This document shows positions 40,913 to 49,286 of a stretch of DNA of 64,000 bases, one piece after another (positions within the stretch are counted from its first letter, which is position 1; each line of letters opens with the position of its first letter). The position numbers and the translations under genes are program-made. The notes beneath the pieces were generated by a model. It was not told the origin of the DNA. It searched no databases and saw nothing but the letters and a program-made list of their open reading frames with translations. Location of the stretch: contig NZ_MQUQ01000012.1 in NCBI RefSeq assembly GCF_001953865.1, positions 372,001-436,000 on the forward strand, in the 5' to 3' direction. The stretch is from Amycolatopsis coloradensis. Lineage in GTDB: Bacteria > Actinomycetota > Actinomycetes > Mycobacteriales > Pseudonocardiaceae.

Positions 40913-41710
40913 GTGCGTGCCACTCTGGAAAGTCCTCCGGCTCACGTCCGCGCGGCGTTCGGCGGACGTACCGGTGACGCGGAGCCGCTGCCCGGCACCA
41001 CCGCCTGGCGCTACGGCGATCTCGTGCTGAAGCCGGTCGTGGACAAGTCCCGGACCCTGTGGACCGCCCGTGCGCTGGAAGCCGTGGACGAGCCGGGGTT
41101 GCGGGTCGCGAAGCCCGTCCGGTCCAGTGACGGCCGGTGGGTGCTCGGCGGCTGGTCGGCGAACCGGTTCGTGTCCGGGACGGCCGAGCATCGCTACGAC
41201 GAGGTCGTGCACGCGGCGGTCAAACTGCACCGGACGACGGCGGGGTTGCCGCGGCCGGATTTCCCGGGACGGCGCACCGATATCGAGACCCTGGCCGACA
41301 AACTCGCGTGGGGCGAAGCGGACATGTCCCTCGACGAGAACAAGGGCGGCCGCTGGTTCGAGGTGCTGGCGGGTTCCCGGAGACCGGTCAACCTGCCGGA
41401 CCAGGTCGTCCACGGGGAGCTGCTCGCCGGAGTGTTGTTCGACGGTGACGCGGCGCCCGGCATCGTCGATTTCGTGCCGTACTACCGGCCCGGTGAATGG
41501 GGCGCCGCGATCGTCGCGGTCGACGCGCTGGCCTGGGGCGGCGCCACCATCGATCTTCTCGAACGCTGGGCGCATCTACCGGAATGGCCCCAGCTTCTCC
41601 TGCGGGCCGTCCTGTTCCGGCTGGCCGCCAACGCCCTCGACCCGCGCTCGACGCGAGCGGCGCACGATGGGCTTCGTGCCGCCGCTCGCGACGTCAGCGC
41701 TGTGCTGTAA
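40913..41710 (+). CDS. TIGR02569 family protein (phosphotransferase-like)
   Basis: The 265-residue protein begins VRATLESPPAHVRAAFGGRT and matches the actinobacterial TIGR02569 family. It includes TAWRYGDLVLKPVVDKSRTL and DQVVHGELLAGVLFDGDAAP, a degraded kinase catalytic loop (HGELL in place of HGDLH). GIVDFVPYYRPGEWGAAIV, like a DFD motif, also fits. It probably derives from the aminoglycoside-phosphotransferase fold, and activity is doubtful because the catalytic Asp is Glu. Its location next to moeZ corresponds to Rv3205c. No Shine-Dalgarno is evident at the GTG. Confidence 0.85.
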   Translation: MRATLESPPAHVRAAFGGRTGDAEPLPGTTAWRYGDLVLKPVVDKSRTLWTARALEAVDEPGLRVAKPVRSSDGRWVLGGWSANRFVSGTAEHRYDEVVHAAVKLHRTTAGLPRPDFPGRRTDIETLADKLAWGEADMSLDENKGGRWFEVLAGSRRPVNLPDQVVHGELLAGVLFDGDAAPGIVDFVPYYRPGEWGAAIVAVDALAWGGATIDLLERWAHLPEWPQLLLRAVLFRLAANALDPRSTRAAHDGLRAAARDVSAVL

Positions 41711-41716
41711 GGACGT

Positions 41717-43996
41717 TCACTCGGTCCGCAGGTTCTCCGACCGCGCTGCCGAGCGCACCGACGGCAGGGTCGACGCCGTCACCAGGAGCGCCACCACCGC
41801 CGCCGCGACGGCGAGGAATCCGACGGCGCCCCAGTCGACGTAGAGCGTGTTCCAGACCAGGCGTTGGCCCACCGTGGCGATGCCGACCCCGATCGCCGTC
41901 GCGATCACGATGCCGAGCAGCAGCGGGATCCCGTTCTGCCACAACAGGGATCGGACGATCACCCGGACCGGCACCCCGGTCGCGGACAGCGCCCCGAGCG
42001 CCCGGCGTCGTGCCCGGACCTGCTCCTGTGCGAGCACCAGCAGACTGACCCCGGCCAGCACCAGCACCGACAGCGAACCACCGAGCAGGAAGCTCCTCGC
42101 GTCGGCGAACATCCGGGCCTCGGCGCTGTCGCGCTGCCCGTCGTAGGCGGCCACGGAGGCACGCCAGGCCAGCGGGGCGATCGCGTTCCGCACCCGGTCC
42201 ACGAAATCCGGGTCCGAGGCGGCGGGGCGCACGCTCATGGTGGCCGAAGCGCCGCTCAGGTCGACTCCCGCGATCGCGGCCGGTGTCACGAGGAGCTGGG
42301 TCCGAACGTACTGGCCGACTCCCCACTGTTTCAGTTCGACGGGCCGGGGTGCGACGGGGATAGTCCAGTTCTGGTCCCCGTTCCGGTCCTTGCTCCGGAA
42401 ATCGCTCAGGATGACCGGCTGCCCCTTCTCGAACGGGCGGCTGTGGGAGTTCCGGACGGTGAACACGTCGCCGTCCCGGCAGCCGGTCACGCCGGTCGTC
42501 GCCTCGACGGTGGCGCAGTCGGCGACGCCGAGGGTGAGGTGACCGGCGTCCGGGGTGCCCGACTTGACGAAGATCGTGCGCACGGCCTCGAAATCGGCCG
42601 AGCCCGGCAAGGCGCGCAGGGCGGTCGTCGCGGTCTCCGCCGCCTCCCCGTCCGCGTGGACGATCGCCTGTCCGACCAGTGTTCCCCGCTCCTCCGCCGA
42701 CTGGGCTTGGTCGAAGTCCGTCTGACCGGCGAGGAGGCTCAACAGGCCGATCGCGCCGGCGAGGACCACGCAGAGTCCGGCGACCACCCGCGACGGGGTC
42801 CCGCTGTCGGCTTGCAGACGGCGGATCGCGAGTTGGAACGACGGGGGACCGCCACGGATCCCGGACACGGCGCGTTCGAGCAGCCACGGCAGCAGTGCCG
42901 GGATCCCGAGCAGCAGCAACACCGCGCCGCTTGCCATCAGGACCTGGCCGAGCTGGGTCCACGGACCGACGTCGGGGATCAGCAGGGCGGTCCCCGCGGC
43001 GATCGGCAGGAGCCGCCACCACAGCCGCCGCCAGGTGGGGGCGGCCTCCCTGACCACGCCCAGCGGTTCGACGATCGTGTGCCGCTGGGCGGCCAGCGCC
43101 GTCGCCACGGTCAAGGCGGGGACGACGAGCACGATCAGCGCCACCAGCGGCCATGGCGGGGTGAGATCGTGCGGGAAGACACCGAACCGGAACACCTGGA
43201 TGTCCGCCGCCATGGCGCGGAGGACCAGGAACAACGCGGAACCGGCGAGCAGACCGGCCAGAGTGCTCACCAGGGTCTCGGCCGCCGCGATCCGGCGCAG
43301 CTGGGGCAGCGACGAGCCCGCCAGCCGGAGTGCGGCCAGCCGTCGATCCCGTTCGGCGGCGCCGAGTCGCGAGACGGTCCCGATGAAGACGAAAACCGGC
43401 GCGAGGAGGATGACCAGGCCGAGCAGCAGCAACGCCAAGATGTTCTGTTCGGCCACGCGGGGCAGAGCGGAGTCGGCGCCGAACGCGTAGACCGGGACGT
43501 TCCCTGCGAAGTCGTCCGCTCCGACGTAGACGACCAGGTCGTTCGGATTGACCAGTGCCTCGTGGTCGATCAACCCGACCTGTTCGCCGGGAAGCCGCGG
43601 CTTCAGCAGGCCGCTCGTGTCGGCCGCGATGAGTTCGTCCACCTTCGGCGAGACGACGACCTCGCCCGGCGCGGGGATCCGGTCCAATCCCGGTGGGACG
43701 GGCGAGTTCGGCCCGGTGGGATGCAGATAGACCAGCGCGATCGGGTTGCCCCGGAAGTCGGTGTTCCGCGCCAAGTAGTCCAGTGGCGCTACACCGGGAA
43801 TCGGTGCGGTGACCACGGCGGCGTCGGACGACCGCTGGAGCCGGTTCTCCCGGACGGTGCCCAGGGAGGCGGCGACCAGCAGGATCGCCACCGCCAGCCC
43901 GATGCCGACGGTGCTCAGGACGAGCCTGGTGACCGAACCCCGGCCGCCCCCGACGGCCAGCCGGAAGCCCAGTGCCAGATCTTCCCGCCCGGTCAT
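41717..43996 (-). CDS. FtsX-like ABC transporter permease
   Basis: The 759-residue protein has one N-terminal membrane helix, then two groups of FtsX/MacB-type helices (about 190-330 and 380-420 plus 640-755). Between them lies a large extracytoplasmic domain with a Cys pair (about 500-515, ADCATVEATTGVTGC). The layout matches exporters with two fused FtsX modules. With the adjacent ATPase it probably exports a peptide, lipid or antibiotic. Its start overlaps the ATPase stop by 4 bp, and it converges with the TIGR02569 gene, with only 6 bp between stops. Confidence 0.88.
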   Translation of the reverse strand: MTGREDLALGFRLAVGGGRGSVTRLVLSTVGIGLAVAILLVAASLGTVRENRLQRSSDAAVVTAPIPGVAPLDYLARNTDFRGNPIALVYLHPTGPNSPVPPGLDRIPAPGEVVVSPKVDELIAADTSGLLKPRLPGEQVGLIDHEALVNPNDLVVYVGADDFAGNVPVYAFGADSALPRVAEQNILALLLLGLVILLAPVFVFIGTVSRLGAAERDRRLAALRLAGSSLPQLRRIAAAETLVSTLAGLLAGSALFLVLRAMAADIQVFRFGVFPHDLTPPWPLVALIVLVVPALTVATALAAQRHTIVEPLGVVREAAPTWRRLWWRLLPIAAGTALLIPDVGPWTQLGQVLMASGAVLLLLGIPALLPWLLERAVSGIRGGPPSFQLAIRRLQADSGTPSRVVAGLCVVLAGAIGLLSLLAGQTDFDQAQSAEERGTLVGQAIVHADGEAAETATTALRALPGSADFEAVRTIFVKSGTPDAGHLTLGVADCATVEATTGVTGCRDGDVFTVRNSHSRPFEKGQPVILSDFRSKDRNGDQNWTIPVAPRPVELKQWGVGQYVRTQLLVTPAAIAGVDLSGASATMSVRPAASDPDFVDRVRNAIAPLAWRASVAAYDGQRDSAEARMFADARSFLLGGSLSVLVLAGVSLLVLAQEQVRARRRALGALSATGVPVRVIVRSLLWQNGIPLLLGIVIATAIGVGIATVGQRLVWNTLYVDWGAVGFLAVAAAVVALLVTASTLPSVRSAARSENLRTE

Positions 43997-44673
43997 CGGG
44001 TCACCACCGGTTCGTGTGTCCGGCCGTCTCGCACGATGACCTCCCGATCAGAGTAGGCGGCCACCCGCGGTTCGTGGGTGACCAGGACGACGGCGGCGTT
44101 CGTCTGCTTCGCGGTTTCCGACAGCAGGCGCATCACCTGCTCGCCGCTGAAGGTGTCCAGCGCGCCGGTCGGTTCGTCCGCGAAGATCACCGACGGTTCG
44201 GTGATCAGCGCTCTGGCCATGGCGACCCGCTGACCCTGTCCGCCCGAAACCCGGCCGGGTGTGTTGCCCGCGACGTCGGTGACCTCCAGCTTGCCGAGCC
44301 AGGTCTCGGCGAGCCGTTCCGCCGGGCGGCGTTTCATGCCGCCGAGCCGCAGCGGCAGCGCGACGTTCTCCAGACAGGTCAGCTCCGGGACGAGCTGGCC
44401 GAACTGAAAGACGAAGCCGAATTCGGTGCGCCGCAAGGCACTGCGTTCGATGTCGGACATCGCCGACAGCGCCCGCCCGCGGAACAGCACCTGTCCCCGG
44501 TCGGGTCGCACGATGCCGGACAGGCAATGCAGCAGCGTCGATTTACCGGATCCCGAAGGGCCCATGACAGCGACGATCTCGCCTTGGCCCAGTTCGAGTC
44601 CGGCCGCGCTCAACGCCTGGTCGGGGCCGAAGGCCTTGTGCAGGCCCAAGCCTTGTAACAACGGTGTTTCCAC
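43993..44673 (-). CDS. ABC transporter ATPase (MacB/LolD type)
   Basis: The 226-residue ATPase has Walker A GPSGSGKSTLL, Q-loop in FGFVFQFGQLVPELT, a signature VSGGQGQRVAMARAL (variant of LSGGQ), Walker B VIFADEPTGALD and switch His VTHEPRVAA. It is the partner of the FtsX-like permease, with which it overlaps by 4 bp. A PadR-type regulator lies 15 bp upstream on the same strand, so all three form one operon under PadR control. Confidence 0.93.
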   Translation of the reverse strand: METPLLQGLGLHKAFGPDQALSAAGLELGQGEIVAVMGPSGSGKSTLLHCLSGIVRPDRGQVLFRGRALSAMSDIERSALRRTEFGFVFQFGQLVPELTCLENVALPLRLGGMKRRPAERLAETWLGKLEVTDVAGNTPGRVSGGQGQRVAMARALITEPSVIFADEPTGALDTFSGEQVMRLLSETAKQTNAAVVLVTHEPRVAAYSDREVIVRDGRTHEPVVTR

Positions 44674-44688
44674 TTTGTGGTCCCCAGG

Positions 44689-45213
44689 TCAGCGCGTCAG
44701 CTGACGCGCGAGGTCGTCGAGGCGGGCGGCCGTGAGTTCCAGCCACCGCAGATCCGCCTCGAGGTGGAACAGCGCGTGATCGCAGATGAGCTGGTCGGCG
44801 AGGTCGCCCTCGGTTTTGCGGGCGGTGAGTTCACGCATGGCGCGGAGGTGGGAGCCGCGCTGGGCGTCGAGCAGGTCTTGGGCGCCGCGGCCGGACAGGA
44901 GGGCGAGCACGACCTTGGTGTAGAGCGTGTTCTGCAGGTAGACGGACGGATTTTCCGGGCTTTTCAGCCATTCCTCGACGTTGGTGACGCCCGCTTCGGT
45001 GATCGCGTACCGCTTCCGGTCCGGCCCGCCGCCCGCTTCGACGCCGTTCTCCTCGACGAGGCCGTTCTTCAGCAGCCGGTTCAGCGTCGAGTAGACCTGC
45101 CCGTAGTGCAGTGGGCGGTCTTGCCGGAACTGCTTGTCGTAGAGCTGTTTGAGGTCGTAACCGTGCTTGGGGCCGGCTTCGAGGAGGCCGAGCAGGGTGT
45201 TCCCGATGGACAT
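44689..45213 (-). CDS. PadR family repressor
   Basis: The start is taken as the ATG at 45213 (MSIGNTLLGLLEAGPKHGYD), the canonical PadR opening, giving 174 residues. A winged helix (LHYGQVYSTLNRLLKNGLVE, then GPDRKRYAITEAG) is followed by a C-terminal dimerisation helix region. An ATG ten codons earlier would place the palindrome inside the coding region. No Shine-Dalgarno precedes either start. It heads the ABC exporter operon and likely represses it until ligand binds, as with LmrR-type regulators. Confidence 0.88.
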   Translation of the reverse strand: MSIGNTLLGLLEAGPKHGYDLKQLYDKQFRQDRPLHYGQVYSTLNRLLKNGLVEENGVEAGGGPDRKRYAITEAGVTNVEEWLKSPENPSVYLQNTLYTKVVLALLSGRGAQDLLDAQRGSHLRAMRELTARKTEGDLADQLICDHALFHLEADLRWLELTAARLDDLARQLTR

Positions 45214-45221
45214 GCGGCGAC

Positions 45222-45238
45222 TATACACAGTGTGTATA
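45222..45238. promoter_or_regulatory. Candidate PadR operator
   Basis: TATACACA-G-TGTGTATA is a perfect 17-base palindrome 9 bp upstream of the PadR ATG. A further half TATACAC lies at 45248-45254. A repressor here would block the promoter or the start of the message, fitting autoregulation of the padR-ABC operon. Confidence 0.62.
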
Positions 45239-45254
45239 CGCATCGTCTATACAC

Positions 45255-45682
45255 GAGGTTCATAGGTGTTGAAGGGGACTTTGGCCGCGTGACATGAGGG
45301 TCCTGGCGAACGGGTTTGGCATCGCTGGTGTCTGTCAGGGTCGTGTGGGGAGGGTGCGGACGTCCGAAATCTTCCCTGCTCAGAGGTGTGTCGAGTTCTG
45401 GGGCATGTTCCTGATTTCCTGGTGTTCAGGCTCTGCAACCGGTGTGATCCCGCGGCCGTGAAGGAATTCCTTCACCGTCAGCCTCACGAAGTGACGACGT
45501 CCCCATCAGCTCGCGTGCGCGGCACTCTGCCTGCTCATGTCCCGAAAGTGGCTTTCGCGACGTTTGCAGGCTGACCGCCACCAGGCCTGAGGTGAAGGGA
45601 GCTTTCACCGCGTGACATGCGGGGGAAGTCCCTTCAGCTCGTCGGTGACCTCACGGTGTGACGTCCATCGGCGGCGGGCAAT
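45255..45682. other. Gene-free stretch with dispersed repeats
   Basis: No credible gene lies between the padR start and the nitrate operon. The stretch contains two related blocks that each end CCGCGTGACATG, at 45268-45296 (GTTGAAGGGGACTTTGGCCG) and 45591-45619 (GGTGAAGGGAGCTTTCACCG). It also holds a GAAGGAATTCCTTC palindrome near 45460. A solitary arm GAAAGTGGCTTTCGCGAC (45544-45561) is identical to one arm of the hairpin at 4169-4221. Confidence 0.6.
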
Positions 45683-45705
45683 GTCAAACGCCTGAAACAT
45701 TCAGG
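45683..45705 (+). promoter_or_regulatory. Possible GlnR-type or NnaR site before the nitrate operon
   Basis: GTCAA-N6-GAAAC (45683-45698) resembles one half of an actinobacterial GlnR box, gTnAC-N6-GAAAC. It overlaps a perfect palindrome CCTGAAACATTCAGG (45691-45705). It ends about 60 bp before the nitrate reductase start. GlnR and NnaR co-activate nitrate genes in Streptomyces. The match here is partial. Confidence 0.4.
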
Positions 45706-45766
45706 AGTTTTCAGGTAACACGGCCTCCCTACCTTCAAGCGCAATCGACGCATGGAGGAGGTGCCC

Positions 45767-47833
45767 GTGCCGCTCGCCGCCCCCGCCCGAGCCGTGGCCA
45801 CGCACTGCCCGTACTGCGCCTTGCAGTGCGGGATGAGCCTCGACGGCGCCCGCGTCACCCCGCGCGACTTCCCGGTCAACGCAGGTGGCCTGTGCCAGAA
45901 AGGCTGGACGTCGGGAGAACTCCTCACCTCGCCTTCCCGGCTGACGACACCGCTGATCAGGGTCGACGGTGAACTCCGGCCCGCGACCTGGGAACAAGCG
46001 CTCGACCTCGTCGCGCGGCGGCTCACCGAGATCCGCGCGGCCAAGGGCGCCGACTCGGTCGCCGTCTTCGGCGGCGGCGGGCTGACCAACGAAAAGGCTT
46101 ACCTGCTGGGGAAATTCGCCCGCGTCGCGCTGGGTACCGCGCAGATCGACTACAATGGCCGGTTCTGCATGTCCTCGGCGGCCGCCGCCGCGGTCATGGC
46201 GTTCGGCGCCGATCGCGGGATGCCGTTCCCGGTCACGGATCTCGCCGCCGCCGACGCCGTCCTGCTCGTCGGCGCCAACCCCGCCGAGACGATGCCGCCG
46301 TTCACGCAGCATCTGCGCGGCGCGGATTTGATCGTCGTCGACCCACGCCGTACCCCGACCGCCGACCTGGCCGGACTGCACCTCGCGCCCGCGCCGGGGA
46401 CCGATCTCGCGCTCGCGCAAGGAATCCTGCACGCGGTCGTCGCCGACGGACTGCTCGACCAGTCCTATGTGGACGCGCGCACCAACGGTTTCGGGGAACT
46501 GTGGCGTTCGGTCGCGGCATGGTGGCCGGAGCGCGTCGAGCAGGTCACCGGAGTCTCCGCCGCGGACCAGCGCCGCGTCGCCGCGAAACTGGCTTCCGCC
46601 CGCAACGCCTACGTTCTCACCGCGCGGGGCACCGAACAGCATGCCAACGGCACGGCGATGGTGAACGCGTGGATCAACCTCGCGCTCGCCCTCGGTCTGC
46701 CTGGGCGCCAGGGTTCCGGCTTCGGCTGCCTGACCGGGCAGGGCAACGGCCAGGGGGGTCGCGAACACGGCCAGAAGGCCGACCAGCTGCCGGGGTACCG
46801 CAAGATCGATGATCCCGCCGCCCGCGAGTACGTCGCCGGAGTCTGGGGTGTGCCACCGGAATCCCTGCCGGGACCGGGCCGCTCGGCCGTCGAACTGCTG
46901 GAAGCGCTCGGCACCGAAGGCGGACCGAGCGCGTTGATGGTGTTCGGCAGCAACCTCGTCGTTTCCGCGCCCCGGGCGGGACGTGTCCAGGAAAAGGTGT
47001 CCTCTTTGGACTTCCTGGTCGTCTCGGACCTTGTCCTGTCGGAGACCGCGGTGATGGCCGACGTCGTCCTGCCGGTCACCCAGTGGGCCGAAGAAGACGG
47101 CACGATGACCAATCTCGAAGGCCGGATCCTCCTGCGGCGCAAGGCGATCGATCCACCGTCCGGCGCGAGGACGGATCTGTACGTGCTTTCGGAACTCGCC
47201 CGGCGGCTCGGCCAGCCCGACGGCCGGTTCCCTTCCGACGCCGAGACCGTCTTCACCGAACTCCGCCAGGCATCGAAGGGCGGCGTCGCCGACTACTCCG
47301 GCGTCACCTACGACCGGCTCCGTGACGGCGAGGCCCTGTACTGGCCCGTTCCGGCGGAATCGCATCCCGGCACGCCGCGGATGTTCCTCGGCACTTTCGC
47401 CCATCCGGACGGCCGCGCGCGGTTCGTGCCGGTGGATCACGTCGGCCCGGCCGAAGTGCCCGACGCCGAATTCCCCTTGCAGGCCACCACGGGCCGGGTC
47501 CTGCAGCACTACCAGTCCGGGGCGCAGACCCGGCTGGTCAAGGAACTGAACGACGTCGTGGCGGAGGCCTTCGTGGAAGTTCATCCGGACACCGCCGCCC
47601 GGGCGGGGCTGGCCGAGGGCGATCTCGCGGTGGTGCGGTCGCGGCGCGGGGAGACCGTCGCCCGCGTCCGCTGCGTGCCGTCGCTGCGCCCGGACCTGGT
47701 GTTCCTGCCGTTCCACTTTCCCGGCGAAGGAAGGGCGAACCTGCTGACCAACCCGGCACTCGACCCGACGAGCCGGATGCCCGAGTTCAAGGTGTGCGCG
47801 GTCGCGCTCGCCCCGGCCGGGGTCGTCGCGTGA
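45767..47833 (+). CDS. nasA: Assimilatory nitrate reductase catalytic subunit
   Basis: The GTG at 45767 has GGAGG five bases upstream (an ATG at 45752 is in frame), giving 688 residues. The N-terminus holds the [4Fe-4S] ligands in CPYCALQC and GGLCQKG. DYNGRFCMSS carries the likely Mo-coordinating Cys, about residue 134 from this start. Molybdopterin-guanine-dinucleotide binding segments include GANPAETMPPF, VVDPRRTPTADLA, GFGCLTGQGNGQGGREHGQ and the C-terminal dinucleotide-binding domain. It reduces nitrate to nitrite in the cytoplasm. Its stop overlaps the next start by 4 bp. Confidence 0.93.
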   Translation: MPLAAPARAVATHCPYCALQCGMSLDGARVTPRDFPVNAGGLCQKGWTSGELLTSPSRLTTPLIRVDGELRPATWEQALDLVARRLTEIRAAKGADSVAVFGGGGLTNEKAYLLGKFARVALGTAQIDYNGRFCMSSAAAAAVMAFGADRGMPFPVTDLAAADAVLLVGANPAETMPPFTQHLRGADLIVVDPRRTPTADLAGLHLAPAPGTDLALAQGILHAVVADGLLDQSYVDARTNGFGELWRSVAAWWPERVEQVTGVSAADQRRVAAKLASARNAYVLTARGTEQHANGTAMVNAWINLALALGLPGRQGSGFGCLTGQGNGQGGREHGQKADQLPGYRKIDDPAAREYVAGVWGVPPESLPGPGRSAVELLEALGTEGGPSALMVFGSNLVVSAPRAGRVQEKVSSLDFLVVSDLVLSETAVMADVVLPVTQWAEEDGTMTNLEGRILLRRKAIDPPSGARTDLYVLSELARRLGQPDGRFPSDAETVFTELRQASKGGVADYSGVTYDRLRDGEALYWPVPAESHPGTPRMFLGTFAHPDGRARFVPVDHVGPAEVPDAEFPLQATTGRVLQHYQSGAQTRLVKELNDVVAEAFVEVHPDTAARAGLAEGDLAVVRSRRGETVARVRCVPSLRPDLVFLPFHFPGEGRANLLTNPALDPTSRMPEFKVCAVALAPAGVVA

Positions 47834-49257
47834 GCCCCCGGTCGGTGGTCATCGCCGGGTACGGGATGGCGGGTGCCCGGCTGGCGGATGACATCCGCCG
47901 CCGCGATCCCGACGGGGAACGCGTCCGGCTCACCGTCGTCGGCGCGGAGACGCACGCCGCCTACAACCGCGTGCTGCTGTCGGCGGTGGTCGCCGGGACC
48001 ATGCGGCCCGAGGTCGTCCGGCTCCACGACGACGACTGGCCGTCCCGCACCGGGGCGGACCTGCGGCGCGGGGTCGCCGCGACGTCGATCGACCGCGCCG
48101 CCCGGCGGGTGCACCTCGATGACGGGTCCACCGTGGACTACGACGCGCTCGTGCTCGCCACCGGGGCCAACCCGTGGATGCCGCCGGTCGAGGGGCTCGA
48201 ACCCGGCCCGGACGTCGTCGCGTTCCGCACCCTCGACGACTGTGCCCGCATCCTCGACGCCGCCAAACGGGGTGCCCCGGTCGCCGTACTCGGCGGCGGG
48301 CTGCTCGGGCTGGAAGCCGCGCGAGGCCTGGCGGGGCGTGGAAACCTCGTCACCGTCGTGCATCCGATGCCGCACATCATGGAACGTCAGCTGGACGCGG
48401 AATCCGCGCGGGTGCTGACCAGGAAGCTCGAGAACTTCGGCATCGGCTTCCGGCTCGGCGTCGGGGCCGCGCGTTATGTCAGCGGCGACGGGCTCAAACT
48501 GGACGACGGCACCCACGTGCCCGCCGATCTCATCGTCGTCTCGACCGGTGTCCGCGCCGAGACGAAACTGGCCGTGGACGCCGGGCTGACCGTCGAGGGC
48601 GGCATCGTCGTCGACGATCTGCTGCGTACCAGCGACGGCCGGATCCACGCGATCGGCGACTGTGCCCGGCATCCGGGCGCGTTCGGCGGTCTCGTGCAGC
48701 CCGCGTGGGAACAGGCCGCCGTCGTCGCGGATCTGGTCACCGGGACGAAAGCCGCGTCCCGCTATCGCGGCACCCAGCCGGTGACCAGGCTGAAGGCTCG
48801 CGGCATCGACCTCACCGCGCTCGGCGAGACGACGACCGGCGCCGACGATCCGACCGCGGAAGTGCTCACCTTCAGCGATCCGGCGGGCTGCCGCTACGGC
48901 AAGCTCGTCGTCCGCGAGAACAAGGTGACGGGGGCGATCCTGCTCGGCCTGCCCGACGCGGCCGCGACGATCACGCAATTCCACGACCGGGGCACACCGG
49001 TGCCCGAAGACCGGCTCGCCGTCCTTTTGGGACGTGCGCTGCCCGCCGGATCGCCGTCGGCGTCGAGCCCGGCCGATCTGCCCGCGTCGGCGGTCATCTG
49101 CCGCTGCAACGCGGTGACCAAGGGGCGGCTCGTCGAGGCCTGGCGCGGCGGTGCCACCGACGTTCCCGCCCTCGCCGGGGCGACCCGCGCGACGACCGGC
49201 TGCGGTGGCTGCGAGGACGCCGTCGGCGGGGTCGCGAAGTGGCTGGCCGCCCAGTGA
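47830..49257 (+). CDS. nasC: FAD/[2Fe-2S] electron-transfer subunit of nitrate reductase
   Basis: The 475-residue flavoprotein starts at a GTG overlapping the nasA stop. It has an FAD motif (VVIAGYGMAGARLADDI), an NAD(P)H motif (VAVLGGGLLGLEAARGL), HAIGDCARHPGAFGG and a C-terminal BFD-like [2Fe-2S] domain. The cluster cysteines are in VICRCNAVTKGRLVEA and TGCGGC. It resembles the N-terminal part of NirB without the siroheme domain, as do the electron donors of assimilatory nitrate reductases (Klebsiella NasC, Bacillus NasB). It passes NAD(P)H electrons to NasA, by inference from position. Confidence 0.88.
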   Translation: MSPRSVVIAGYGMAGARLADDIRRRDPDGERVRLTVVGAETHAAYNRVLLSAVVAGTMRPEVVRLHDDDWPSRTGADLRRGVAATSIDRAARRVHLDDGSTVDYDALVLATGANPWMPPVEGLEPGPDVVAFRTLDDCARILDAAKRGAPVAVLGGGLLGLEAARGLAGRGNLVTVVHPMPHIMERQLDAESARVLTRKLENFGIGFRLGVGAARYVSGDGLKLDDGTHVPADLIVVSTGVRAETKLAVDAGLTVEGGIVVDDLLRTSDGRIHAIGDCARHPGAFGGLVQPAWEQAAVVADLVTGTKAASRYRGTQPVTRLKARGIDLTALGETTTGADDPTAEVLTFSDPAGCRYGKLVVRENKVTGAILLGLPDAAATITQFHDRGTPVPEDRLAVLLGRALPAGSPSASSPADLPASAVICRCNAVTKGRLVEAWRGGATDVPALAGATRATTGCGGCEDAVGGVAKWLAAQ

Positions 49258-49286
49258 ACCCGAACGCATCCACCAAGGAGGACCTC

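Noticed and set aside
41864..44056. 730-codon plus-strand frame opposite the ABC permease
   Set aside because: It has no recognisable domain, is full of Gln/Arg/Asp shadow composition, and the opposite strand encodes a proper FtsX-type permease.
45386..45574. Small open frame in the padR-nas spacer
   Set aside because: There is no ribosome-binding site, no helix or domain pattern, and it runs through the repeat sequences.
48174..49286. Long upstream extension of the NarK frame
   Set aside because: It overlaps the electron-transfer gene out of frame and is arginine-rich. The ATG at 49287 has AAGGAGG and matches the NarK start.
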